From: SZUA-318 sp964412015 | Lineage (GTDB): Bacteria > Gemmatimonadota > Gemmatimonadetes > Longimicrobiales > Gaopeijiaceae | DNA length: 64,000 nt | Assembly (NCBI GenBank): GCA_964412015.1 | Contig: CAYPMO010000002.1 | Location: 1 to 64,000, forward strand | Direction: 5' to 3' | Part shown: piece by piece, positions 51,404-58,958 of the stretch | Numbering within the stretch: the stretch's first letter is position 1 | Layout of the letters: each line of letters begins with the position of its first letter | The notes under the pieces: model-generated | Seen by the model: the letters and a program-made list of their open reading frames with translations, nothing else | What the model was told of the DNA's origin: nothing | Database searches by the model: none | Position numbers and translations under genes: made by a program

Positions 51404-51814
51404 ATGACGTCGCATGCCGCGGTCTGCCCCTTCTGTAGTCCTGCGTCCAGCAACCTCGTAGCGCAGTCGTCGCTCAGTCTCGCCCTGCGCGACGCCCACC
51501 CGGTGTCCCCTGGGCATACGCTCGTCGTCCCGCGCCGTCACGTGGAGAGCGTCTTCGATCTCTCGGACGACGAGTGGGCGGATCTCTGGGCTCTCGTCCG
51601 GAGGATCTGTGGCGAGGTGGACGAGTTGCGCGCCGCCGACGCGCTGAACATCGGTGTCAACGATGGCCCCGCGGCCGGCCAGACCGTCCTCCACGCTCAC
51701 ATCCACGTCATCCCGCGTCGCCACGGGGATGTATCGGAGCCGCGGGGCGGGGTCAGGTGGGTGATCGCCGCGCGGGCGGACTACTGGTCCGGCTCGGGAC
51801 ATACCAGAGGGTGA
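51404..51814 (+). CDS. HIT family hydrolase
   Basis: About 136 residues from ATG 51404 (MTSHAAVCPFCSPAS); a TTG at 51350 falls within the upstream terminator and an ATG at 51368 lacks a ribosome site. It has the CPFC motif, SPGHTLVVPRRHVESVFDL, the NDGPAAGQTVLHAHIHVIPR stretch with the catalytic histidine triad HAHIHVI, and the tail WVIAARADYW. HIT enzymes split nucleotide phosphates such as Ap4A or AMP derivatives, or act as nucleotidyl transferases. It is probably cytoplasmic. It has no obvious link to its neighbours. Confidence 0.9.
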   Translation: MTSHAAVCPFCSPASSNLVAQSSLSLALRDAHPVSPGHTLVVPRRHVESVFDLSDDEWADLWALVRRICGEVDELRAADALNIGVNDGPAAGQTVLHAHIHVIPRRHGDVSEPRGGVRWVIAARADYWSGSGHTRG

Positions 51815-52045
51815 GATCGGGCCCGGACCGCCGGGCGACCCGCCGGGCGGACCGCCGGCGCCGACCACGTGAGCGGCCGTTCCATTATCTTACGGTCAGG
51901 CCCTCCCTGGCCCTGTGGTAGGCTCCATACCCGGAGGTACGCGAAGCCTCGACCGCGAGGACCGTCCGGCCGAGAGGCGGGAGCGCCTCGGGTCGCTTCC
52001 GAGGAGCCGCGCGTCGAGGCCTGGCTTGACTCAAGGAGCGATAGA

Positions 52046-53395
52046 ATGAGACAGAGCGACATCGTCGTGGTCGGGGGCAGCGCCGCCGGCCTGACGGCAG
52101 CGATAACGGCGCGGCGGCGCTACCCGGACCGCAGCGTGCTCGTGATACGGAAGGAACAGCAGGTGCTGATACCGTGCGGGATTCCGTACATCTTCGGCAC
52201 CGTGGGAACCCCGGAGAAGAACCTCATCTCCGACACCGTGCTGGAGAAGAACGGGATCGACCTGTTGCTGGCGGAAGCCACGGACATAGATCGGGAGCGG
52301 AAGGTGGTGCAGACGAGCGCCGGTGATGTGGGCTACGAGCGGCTCGTGCTCGCCACCGGTTCTCGTCCCATCATGCTGCCCATCGAGGGCTGCGACCTGG
52401 ACGGCGTCTACTCGATCGTCAAGGACGTCGAGTACCTGAGCAAGCTCCAGGAACGTCTGAAGACGGCCCGGAACGTCGTGGTCATCGGTGGCGGGTTCAT
52501 CGGCGTCGAGTTCGCCGACGAGATCAACAAGGCGGGGGACAAGCACGTGACCGTCGTCGAGGTCGCGCCGCACTGTCTCTCGCTCGCGTACGACGAGGAG
52601 TTCTGCGTCGAGATGGAGAAGGTCATCGCGTCACGCGGTGTCGACATCCGCACCTCGGCGAAGGTGGCGCGTATCGAGGGCCCCGAGAAGGTCGAGCGGG
52701 TCGTGCTGTCCGACGGCAGCGTGATCGAGGCGGACCTGGTGATTCTGGGCGTCGGAGCGGTCGCCGCCGTGGAGCTGGCGAAGAAGGCCGGTGTGCGGAT
52801 CGGCTTGACCGGAGGCATCGCCGTGGATCGGACGATGCGGACATCGGACGACCTCATCTTCGCCTGCGGCGACTGCGCCGAGAAGACGTCCTTCTTCGGG
52901 GGACGGCCCTCCCCGCTGAAGCTGGCCTCGATCGCCACGGTCGAGGCGCGCATCGCCGGTGCGAACCTGTTCGGGATCCGCCGCGAGAGCGTGGGGACGG
53001 TGGGCGTCTGGTCCACGGCGCTGGCCGGGACGGCGCTGGCCACCGCCGGGATGACGGAGACGATGGCACGCGATCGTGGATACGCGGTGGTGTCCGCGAC
53101 CGTCGAGGGTCCCAACCGACATCCCGGGGGCATGCCGGGGGCGGCCAACACACGGGTCAAGCTGGTCTTCGAGCGACACTCGGGCGTCATCCTCGGCGGG
53201 CAGGTGATGGGCGATGCCGCCGCCGGTGAGATCATCAACGCCGTGTCCGCATGCGTGCAGAAGAAGATGACGGCCGAGGACATCGCCATGTTCCAGGTCG
53301 GAACGCATCCGGCGCTGACCGCTTCGCCCGTCGCGTACCATATGGTCAACGCAGCCGAGATCGCGATCCAACAGATGAGCAAGCCGGAGGCGTAA
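52046..53395 (+). CDS. FAD-dependent pyridine nucleotide-disulfide oxidoreductase (CoA-disulfide reductase/NADH oxidase-like)
   Basis: 449 residues from ATG 52046, with AAGGAG eight bases upstream. The first dinucleotide fold (VVVGGSAAGLTAA) binds FAD, the second (VVVIGGGFIGVEFAD) binds NAD(P)H, and FACGDCAEK completes the FAD site. A single redox cysteine, Cys44 in LIPCGIPY, takes the place of the CxxxxC pair, as in CoA-disulfide reductases, NADH oxidases and related persulfide reductases. The C-terminal third is a dimerisation domain with a helix-rich end. It is probably co-transcribed with the receiver protein that starts two bases after its stop. The substrate may be CoA disulfide, a persulfide or oxygen. 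Confidence 0.85.
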   Translation: MRQSDIVVVGGSAAGLTAAITARRRYPDRSVLVIRKEQQVLIPCGIPYIFGTVGTPEKNLISDTVLEKNGIDLLLAEATDIDRERKVVQTSAGDVGYERLVLATGSRPIMLPIEGCDLDGVYSIVKDVEYLSKLQERLKTARNVVVIGGGFIGVEFADEINKAGDKHVTVVEVAPHCLSLAYDEEFCVEMEKVIASRGVDIRTSAKVARIEGPEKVERVVLSDGSVIEADLVILGVGAVAAVELAKKAGVRIGLTGGIAVDRTMRTSDDLIFACGDCAEKTSFFGGRPSPLKLASIATVEARIAGANLFGIRRESVGTVGVWSTALAGTALATAGMTETMARDRGYAVVSATVEGPNRHPGGMPGAANTRVKLVFERHSGVILGGQVMGDAAAGEIINAVSACVQKKMTAEDIAMFQVGTHPALTASPVAYHMVNAAEIAIQQMSKPEA

Positions 53396-53397
53396 CG

Positions 53398-53808
53398 ATG
53401 ACGACGATCCTGATCATCGACGACGATCCTGATTTCACGCTGGCGGTTCGCTCGGCGCTCGAGGCCCACGACTTCAAGGTCGAGGAGGCGGGTTCGCCCG
53501 AGGAGGGCATCAAGAAGGTCCTGAGCGTGCGCCCGGACCTGGTGATCCTCGACGTCATGATGCCGGCGGGCTACGAGGGTTTCGACGTGGCGTGCGCCCT
53601 TAGGGAGGAGCACCACCTGAAGGACCTGCCGATCGTGATTCTCACGAGCCTTCACGATAAGCATCAGGTGCCGTACCGGTTCGCGCCGGACTCGACGTAC
53701 CTTCCGGTGGACCTGTTCCTGGACAAGCCCGTCAAGCCGGCGGTACTGGTGGAGACGGTCAAGGAGTTGCTGGGAGAGCGGCGCGAGGAGCCGAAGTCCC
53801 CGCTCTAG
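53398..53808 (+). CDS. Stand-alone receiver-domain protein
   Basis: 136 residues from ATG 53398, directly behind the flavoprotein gene. ILIIDDDPDFTLAVRSALEAH supplies the acidic pocket, the phospho-Asp lies in LVILDVMMP, and DKP carries the conserved Lys. A loop inserted between the fourth strand and helix (HQVPYRFAPDSTYLPVDLF) is longer than usual. No output domain is present, so it would act by docking on a kinase or target, like CheY. No histidine kinase lies nearby. A short hairpin (AGCCGC-AA-GCGGCC) follows the stop. Confidence 0.8.
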   Translation: MTTILIIDDDPDFTLAVRSALEAHDFKVEEAGSPEEGIKKVLSVRPDLVILDVMMPAGYEGFDVACALREEHHLKDLPIVILTSLHDKHQVPYRFAPDSTYLPVDLFLDKPVKPAVLVETVKELLGERREEPKSPL

Positions 53809-53853
53809 CCGCAAGCGGCCTGTTCATATCGCACGGTAGCACCAGGAGGAGCG

Positions 53854-54429
53854 ATGGGTGGTCAGGACGGCCTCGGGCGCCTGGAACGAGATCCCGGCAT
53901 CTATCGGACCCGCGAGATTCCGCCCGGAAGCCGGGCGAAGATCGTGGATGCCGTATCCCGGTCCGCCTACAGCAACAATCGCACGTACGAGGGCTGCGCC
54001 CGCTGCGTGCTGGCGGCCGTCGACGAGCACCTTCGGCTCACGTCCGCGGAGGGCCTCGAGCAGGCCATCAAGGCCAGCACGGGGCTCTCCGCGGGCGTCG
54101 CCAGGATGGGGGAGATCTGCGGGGCGCTCCTGGGCGGCGTCATGGCCCTGGGGCTGGAGTTCGGCTCGGGGAACCTGGCGAAGTTCGATCAGTACACGGC
54201 GACCATGAGCCGCTCGCAGGAGCTCTTCAGCGCGTTCCGGGATCACTACGGAACGGTGCGGTGTGCCGACATCCAGGAAGCGCTGTTCGGGCGTCGGTAC
54301 GATTTCTTCAAAGAGGAAGACCGGGATGCGTGGTACGCGGACGACGGGCTGCAGAAATGTCCGGGCGTGTGCGCCACCGCCGCCGGTATGGCCGCGGACA
54401 TCATCCTCCGTCATCGCACGATGACGTGA
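53854..54429 (+). CDS. C_GCAxxG_C_C family redox-active protein
   Basis: 191 residues from ATG 53854 with AGGAGGAG upstream. Six cysteines (48, 51, 89, 137, 169 and 173) match the pattern of the C_GCAxxG_C_C family: a CxxC-type pair here, GEICGALLGGVMALGL, and a final C-x3-C. The family is thought to be redox-active or metal-binding and is common in anaerobes. Function unknown. It lies in a run of redox proteins after the flavoprotein and before OsmC. Confidence 0.75.
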   Translation: MGGQDGLGRLERDPGIYRTREIPPGSRAKIVDAVSRSAYSNNRTYEGCARCVLAAVDEHLRLTSAEGLEQAIKASTGLSAGVARMGEICGALLGGVMALGLEFGSGNLAKFDQYTATMSRSQELFSAFRDHYGTVRCADIQEALFGRRYDFFKEEDRDAWYADDGLQKCPGVCATAAGMAADIILRHRTMT

Positions 54430-54490
54430 GCGGGCGGGTCCCGCACCCGGCTTCTCTCCCACAGACATCTGGAAAGGAAACGCATCGCCG

Positions 54491-54976
54491 ATGAATGCCA
54501 GCGTTCGGTGGCACGGAGGTCTGACGTTCGACGGGACGGCCGACAGCGGCTTCGAGATCAAGCTGGGCGCGGAGCGGGAGGTCGGCGGCGACGACGACGG
54601 GTTCCGCCCCATGGAGCTCATGGCACTGAGCCTGGCCGGGTGCACGGCCATGGATGTGATCTCGATCCTGCGGAAGAAGCGCCAGGACATCACCAGCTTC
54701 CAGGTGGATGTGAAAGCCGAGCGCGCCCCGGAGCACCCGAAGGTCTTCACCGGCGCCTTGATCGAGTACGAGATCACGGGGAAGAGCGTCCAGGAAGCCG
54801 CGGTCCGCCGGGCCATCGAGCTCTCCGCGCTGCGCTACTGTCCCGCCCAGGGGATGCTGGCCGGGATCATGTCCATCCAGCTCGACTACAGGATCTTCGA
54901 GGGACACTCGGCCGGCGACCGGGAGCTGAAGACCGAGGGCCGCTGGACCCCGGACGGGGCGGGCGGGTCTACCTGA
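54491..54976 (+). CDS. OsmC/Ohr family protein
   Basis: A 161-residue OsmC-fold protein with the two characteristic redox cysteines, Cys51 (LAGCTAMD) and Cys117 (LRYCPAQG), and FRPMELMALSLAGCTAMDV. Such proteins reduce organic hydroperoxides with a thiol or dihydrolipoyl reductant as a homodimer. This subfamily (YhfA-like rather than Ohr) has a less certain substrate. ATG 54491 with GGAAAGG upstream. Its 3' end overlaps the convergent DUF169 gene by eight bases. Confidence 0.85.
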   Translation: MNASVRWHGGLTFDGTADSGFEIKLGAEREVGGDDDGFRPMELMALSLAGCTAMDVISILRKKRQDITSFQVDVKAERAPEHPKVFTGALIEYEITGKSVQEAAVRRAIELSALRYCPAQGMLAGIMSIQLDYRIFEGHSAGDRELKTEGRWTPDGAGGST

Positions 54977-55760
54977 CCCAGTCCATGCCGATCGCGTGCC
55001 CGAGCTCCACGTAGCTCTTCTCGAGGGGATACTCGACCGCGAGCGAGGGAGACGACGGGAGACCGGCTCCCGTGTCCCGGATCGCCCTGAGGCCGTCCAG
55101 CAGGCCGCCCAGCGCGTCCGACGGGGCGGAGAAGATCATGCTGTAATCGTCACAGGCCGCCCTGCGCTGGTCGCCGCCGCACGGGATGCTCATGCTCCAC
55201 TGTCGTTGCGCGACGGCCGGCACGACGTAGTAGACGCAGGCCGCGTGACCGGACATGCGCGTGACGATGTCCTCTCCGTCCAGCCAGTTCTTCGCGAGCA
55301 TGATCTGCGTCATCACCGCGGGATTGCCGTAGAGGAGGAAGATGTCGGGCTCGAAGGTCGCGGTCTCGAGGGGCGCCGTGACGACGGCCGAGTACGTCGA
55401 GGGATCGAACCGGGGCATGTTGCGGGCCCACGTCGCGCCGGCTTCCAACGTGGATGCCGAGCCGGGATAACGGTTGTGACCGTCGAGGAATCGCTGCGGC
55501 GGCTCGACGAAGCCCAATCCGACGACCGGCTCGAAGCACCACATGTCCTCGCGGGTCTCGGCGATGGTGAGTCCCCTCCGGCGCGTCAGGGCGAGCGCCT
55601 GGCAGAACGAGAGGTGGTGCCCCAGGTCTCGCACGGGACGCACCGCGTCCTCGGGGATGTCGGCCTCGCTCCGGAGCATCTTCAGGGCGATGGGCATGCT
55701 CTGGAGCCGGAGAAGCCCCACGAGCTCGGCGGCCTGTTCATGCATTCGTGCGATGTCCAT
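54969..55760 (-). CDS. DUF169 family protein
   Basis: A 263-residue protein with the DUF169 layout: VGLLRLQSMPIALKMLRS, LSFCQALALTRRRGLTIAE, CFEPVVGLGFVEPPQRF, AVVTAPLETATFEPDIFLLYGNPAVMTQIMLAK, and GGDQRRAACDDYSMIFSAPSDALGGLLDGLR. Conserved cysteines (including C53, C75 and others in MSIPCGGDQ and AACDD) suggest metal or cluster binding, but the function is not known; the family is frequent in anaerobic and methanogenic organisms. GGGAGG precedes ATG 55760. It overlaps lgt upstream by 23 bases and converges on osmC. Confidence 0.8.
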   Translation of the reverse strand: MDIARMHEQAAELVGLLRLQSMPIALKMLRSEADIPEDAVRPVRDLGHHLSFCQALALTRRRGLTIAETREDMWCFEPVVGLGFVEPPQRFLDGHNRYPGSASTLEAGATWARNMPRFDPSTYSAVVTAPLETATFEPDIFLLYGNPAVMTQIMLAKNWLDGEDIVTRMSGHAACVYYVVPAVAQRQWSMSIPCGGDQRRAACDDYSMIFSAPSDALGGLLDGLRAIRDTGAGLPSSPSLAVEYPLEKSYVELGHAIGMDWVR

Positions 55761-56592
55761 GGTTCCTCCCTTTCGTCGTGGCCGCCGCGGGTGGCGTGGG
55801 ATGTCGGTAGGCGATGACGCCGAGCACCGGCGCCGTGACGATCATGAGCATGCACAGGACCTGTCCCATGCTGAACGGCCCGAACGCCAGGCCGAGCTGG
55901 ACGTCCGGCTCGCGCGTGAACTCGATGAGAAACCGCTGGACGCCGTAGCCGACGAGGAAGACCGCCCCCAGGAGACCGGGCCGGTACCAACCGCGGCGCC
56001 GGGCCCAGCGCTCGACGGCGACCAACAGCACGAACGTGATGAGCCCCTCGGCGATCGCCTCGTAGAGCTGTGACGGGTGTCGCGCGACCTGGAGCGGGTC
56101 CGACGGGAAGACCATCGCCCAGGGAAGGTCCGTGGGTCGGCCGTACAGCTCCCCGTTGATGAAGTTGCCCAGGCGTCCGAAGAAGAGCCCGGGCGTCCCG
56201 GCATAGGCGAGCGTGTCCGCGATCTGCCAGAAAGGAATGCGGCGGGCCCACGCGAACAGCAGGCACGCCGTGACCATGCCCAGCACCGCGCCGTGGAACG
56301 AAAGGCCCCCGTGCCAGATGCGGAGGAACTCCAGCGGTTCGTTCAGATAATGGGTGGGCTGGTAGACGATGGCATAGACGAGTCGTGCTCCCAGCAGCAT
56401 ACCGATCACCAGATACACGATCCAGGCGTCGACGTCGTCCTCGGTCATCGCGACGAAGCCGCGCCGGGCGCGCCGGAGGGCGAGTCGGTGGCCTACGATG
56501 TATCCGACCAGGTACATGAGGCCGTACCAGCGGATCGCGAAGGGCCCGATGCGGAAGATCTCCGGCGAGATGTGCGGATAGGGTATGGACAT
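55738..56592 (-). CDS. lgt: Prolipoprotein diacylglyceryl transferase
   Basis: A 284-residue polytopic inner-membrane enzyme. It has the N-terminal IRWYGLMYLVGYIVG, the essential HGGLSFHGAVLG, the Lgt signature GRLGNFINGELYGRPT and RHPSQLYEA. It adds the diacylglyceryl group from phosphatidylglycerol to the lipobox cysteine of prolipoproteins, such as the lipoproteins predicted at 3683, 25864 and 61899. ATG 56592. It overlaps the DUF169 gene and sits five bases after the methyltransferase gene. Confidence 0.95.
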   Translation of the reverse strand: MSIPYPHISPEIFRIGPFAIRWYGLMYLVGYIVGHRLALRRARRGFVAMTEDDVDAWIVYLVIGMLLGARLVYAIVYQPTHYLNEPLEFLRIWHGGLSFHGAVLGMVTACLLFAWARRIPFWQIADTLAYAGTPGLFFGRLGNFINGELYGRPTDLPWAMVFPSDPLQVARHPSQLYEAIAEGLITFVLLVAVERWARRRGWYRPGLLGAVFLVGYGVQRFLIEFTREPDVQLGLAFGPFSMGQVLCMLMIVTAPVLGVIAYRHPTPPAAATTKGRNHGHRTNA

Positions 56593-56596
56593 GAGG

Positions 56597-57244
56597 CTAG
56601 GAGCCTGTCCGAGGAATGCTGCGGGCCCCGTTCGGGACGGCGGCGCCCCAATAATGAAAGCCGGCGAGTCGCCAGCCCGGCAGGTAGGTGGCCTGCATGT
56701 CCACGATCTCGAACCCGGCTCGCTCGAGCAGGGCAGGGACGTCCCGGTCCAGGTGGCAGCCTCCGCTCACGCGTTGCCAGACGGGGCTCAGGCGGCTCTG
56801 CCACCGGCGCAGGCCCGGATCCGGGGCGACGCCATGTTCACAGAACAGGAGCTGCCCGGTCGGCTTGAGGACGCGCGCGACCTCCCGCAGGCTCCGTGCG
56901 GGGTCGGGAATGGTGCACAGCGTGTACGTGAGGACCGCCGTATCGAAGCGGGCGCTCTCCATCGGGATGTCCTCTCCGCGCGCCGGAACCAGCTCGACGT
57001 CGAGCGTCGTATCCTTGACGGCTCGCGATGCCATGCGCGTCAGCTCCGGAGACGGGTCCAGCCCCCAGACCTTCGTGACCCGCTCCGGATCGTAGAACGG
57101 AAGATTCAGACCCGAGCCGAACCCCACCTCGAGGACATCGCCCCGTGCGAGCGGAATCACCTTCGCGCGCTGCCGCGTGGTCATCGCCGAGCTGCACGTA
57201 CGATGCACCAGCGTCGGCAGGAGGTAGCGGTCGTAGAGATTCAT
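56597..57244 (-). CDS. Class I SAM-dependent methyltransferase
   Basis: A 215-residue Rossmann-fold methyltransferase with the SAM-binding motif I DVLEVGFGSGLNLPFY, the acidic end of strand 2 in WGLDPSPE, and motif post-I ARGEDIPMESARFDTAVLTYTLCTIPD. The C-terminal part (LFCEHGVAPDPGLRRWQSRLSPVWQRVSGGCHLDRD) resembles the METTL7/UbiE-type small methyltransferases, where a lipid or thiol could be the acceptor. No specific substrate is assigned. It is read before lgt on the minus strand and probably co-transcribed with it. Confidence 0.8.
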   Translation of the reverse strand: MNLYDRYLLPTLVHRTCSSAMTTRQRAKVIPLARGDVLEVGFGSGLNLPFYDPERVTKVWGLDPSPELTRMASRAVKDTTLDVELVPARGEDIPMESARFDTAVLTYTLCTIPDPARSLREVARVLKPTGQLLFCEHGVAPDPGLRRWQSRLSPVWQRVSGGCHLDRDVPALLERAGFEIVDMQATYLPGWRLAGFHYWGAAVPNGARSIPRTGS

Positions 57245-57254
57245 GCGGTGTCCT

Positions 57255-57893
57255 TCACAGGACGTCCGCGAGCCGGCGAAGGTCGGGCATGCAGTGCGTC
57301 GCCGGACAGGCGGGCGAGCAGCCCCCGCGCGCGATGTGGACCGTGCGCATCCCCAGCTCGGCGCCGGCCGCGATCTCGGACTCCAGGTTGTCCCCGACCA
57401 CCACGACGGTTTCGGGGGCGAGATGCTCCTGCCGCAGAATCTCCTGGAACAGAGCCTTCTTGCCCTTTCGTGGCACGGCCAGGGCGTCGTCCACGTAGAC
57501 GGCGTCGAGCCAGGCGTCCAGCCCGAGCGCGGCGATCTTCTGCTCTTGTACGGATGGGACGCCGGTGGTCACGAGGATCTTTCTCTGCGGCAGGCGGATG
57601 AGGTCGGCCACGTCGGGGAAGAGGGGCAGGCGCTCGGGGAGCACGGCCAGCGCGGATGCCTCCAGGCAGGCCCGACGGAGCTCGTCCGGCCATCCGTGCG
57701 TCCTGGCGACCAGCGTGATGGGGCTTCCCATCAGCTCGGGGATCGAAGATTCGAGGATCTCCCGGCTGACTCCGCCGATGCGCGCGTGGGCCAGCCGGAG
57801 CTCGGCGAAGACGGGCTCCATGACCGCGCGGGGGATGGATTCGGGATCGAAGAGCGTGTGGTCCAGGTCGAGCAGGAGCGCGGCCGCCCTCAT
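57255..57893 (-). CDS. HAD superfamily hydrolase
   Basis: A 212-residue HAD phosphatase-like protein. Motif I is DLDHTLF (Asp9 nucleophile, Asp11), motif II is VTTGVPS, motif III is the Lys in PRKGKK, and motif IV is GDNLESEI. The helical cap between motifs I and II spans about 20-95. Substrates of such enzymes range over sugar and nucleotide phosphates. The C-terminus carries a Cys-rich patch (GGCSPACPATHC) that is unusual and might bind metal. ATG 57893. It starts ten bases before the methyltransferase. Confidence 0.8.
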   Translation of the reverse strand: MRAAALLLDLDHTLFDPESIPRAVMEPVFAELRLAHARIGGVSREILESSIPELMGSPITLVARTHGWPDELRRACLEASALAVLPERLPLFPDVADLIRLPQRKILVTTGVPSVQEQKIAALGLDAWLDAVYVDDALAVPRKGKKALFQEILRQEHLAPETVVVVGDNLESEIAAGAELGMRTVHIARGGCSPACPATHCMPDLRRLADVL

Positions 57894-57942
57894 CCGGGCC
57901 CGATCCCGTCGAGGTGGCGGTCGAACCGACGATGGGGCCCGG

Positions 57943-58728
57943 TCATGGCACGTTGATCACGGCGCCACAACCACTCTCGACGAAGTCGCTGCCCCACGCC
58001 TCCCGGAACAACACCGTGGCCGCATCGCCGGTGCAATGGCTGGGGGCCACCTTGCGCACCCCCAGGTCACGGAGGGCCGCGACGGTCGCGCGGTTCTGCT
58101 CCATGCTGCGGCCGGCCAGGTGGAATCCGCCCATGAGCAGGTAGATGTCCTTGTCGAGATAGGCACGGGCTGCCCGGGCGATCTCGACGATCCCCGGGTG
58201 CGCGCAACCCGTGATCACCACCAGACCCGAGGCGGTATCGATGATCAACGCCTGTTCGTCGATACCGTTACCCAGGATTCCCGTCGTGTGCAGATCGGCG
58301 ACGAGGCATCGCGGCCCGCTCACCGGGGCCACCCGCGCCCCGTGCCTCTCCACCTCGTGTACGAACGCCGGCGGGAACGACTGCGGCAGGTAGACCGTGA
58401 CGTCGTGGTTCCGGGTGAGAAAACCGTCCAGGCCGCCCGTGTGGTCGGCGTGGGCATGCGACAGGATGACGGCCGTGACCTGCTGCGGCTCCAACTCCAG
58501 CCGCGCGAGGTTGGCGAGCAGCGTCGGGCCGTCCCCACCGGTGTCGAAGAGCACGACGTCGGTGCCGGTTTCGATGAACGCCGCGAAGCCCCAGGCGGTC
58601 GCGAGTCCGGGCGCGTGCGGCACGTTGTTGTACACCACGGTGATGCGCAGCGGCTGGGCGGACATGATTCCAGGCCTCCATAAGCCGACCGTCAAGAACA
58701 GGAACGCCAGGCACGTCTTGCGGATCAC
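57943..58728 (-). CDS. Exported MBL-fold metallo-hydrolase
   Basis: 261 residues from GTG 58728. A signal peptide (CLAFLFLTVGLWRPGIMSAQ) is followed by a metallo-beta-lactamase fold with the metal site HAHADHTGG (His91, His93, Asp95, His96), plus GCAHPG, GGFH and APSHCTGD. The pattern VVYNNVPHAPGLATAWGFAAFIETG and the GCAHPGIVEI block resemble the family of 7,8-dihydropterin-6-yl-methyl-4-(ribofuranosyl)aminobenzene phosphate synthase-like proteins. Export to the periplasm makes that biosynthetic role unlikely. It is divergent from cydA. Confidence 0.78.
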   Translation of the reverse strand: MIRKTCLAFLFLTVGLWRPGIMSAQPLRITVVYNNVPHAPGLATAWGFAAFIETGTDVVLFDTGGDGPTLLANLARLELEPQQVTAVILSHAHADHTGGLDGFLTRNHDVTVYLPQSFPPAFVHEVERHGARVAPVSGPRCLVADLHTTGILGNGIDEQALIIDTASGLVVITGCAHPGIVEIARAARAYLDKDIYLLMGGFHLAGRSMEQNRATVAALRDLGVRKVAPSHCTGDAATVLFREAWGSDFVESGCGAVINVP

Positions 58729-58873
58729 GGCTCATGCTCCATTGCGGCGACGCCGGCAGGACCCCGGTGGGCTCGTGGAGCCGGTGGCGCGCCCGGAGAT
58801 TCCTCGCCAATGATGTGACCGCGTGGGCGTCGGAACAAGACCGCGCGGGCCGGTCGCTCGTCACCGCTGCCGG

Positions 58874-58903
58874 TTGCGCAATCCCCGGCTATGTTGGAAT
58901 AAT
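58874..58903 (+). promoter_or_regulatory. Candidate cydAB promoter
   Basis: TTGCGC (58874-58879), 18 bp and AATAAT (58898-58903). The -10 is one of the closest matches to TATAAT in the window. An 8-bp hairpin follows at once. Confidence 0.45.
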
Positions 58904-58908
58904 CGCCC

Positions 58909-58934
58909 GGCGGTTCCTCCCCTGCCGAACCGCC
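58909..58934 (+). promoter_or_regulatory. Inverted repeat in the cydA 5' leader
   Basis: GGCGGTTC and GAACCGCC, perfect 8-bp arms with a 10-nt gap, lie 24 bases before the cydA ATG. It could be an operator for a dimeric regulator or an RNA hairpin near the ribosome site. It does not match FNR or Rex consensus sites. Confidence 0.35.
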
Positions 58935-58958
58935 ACCCCAGACCCGGTGCGGTGAGCC

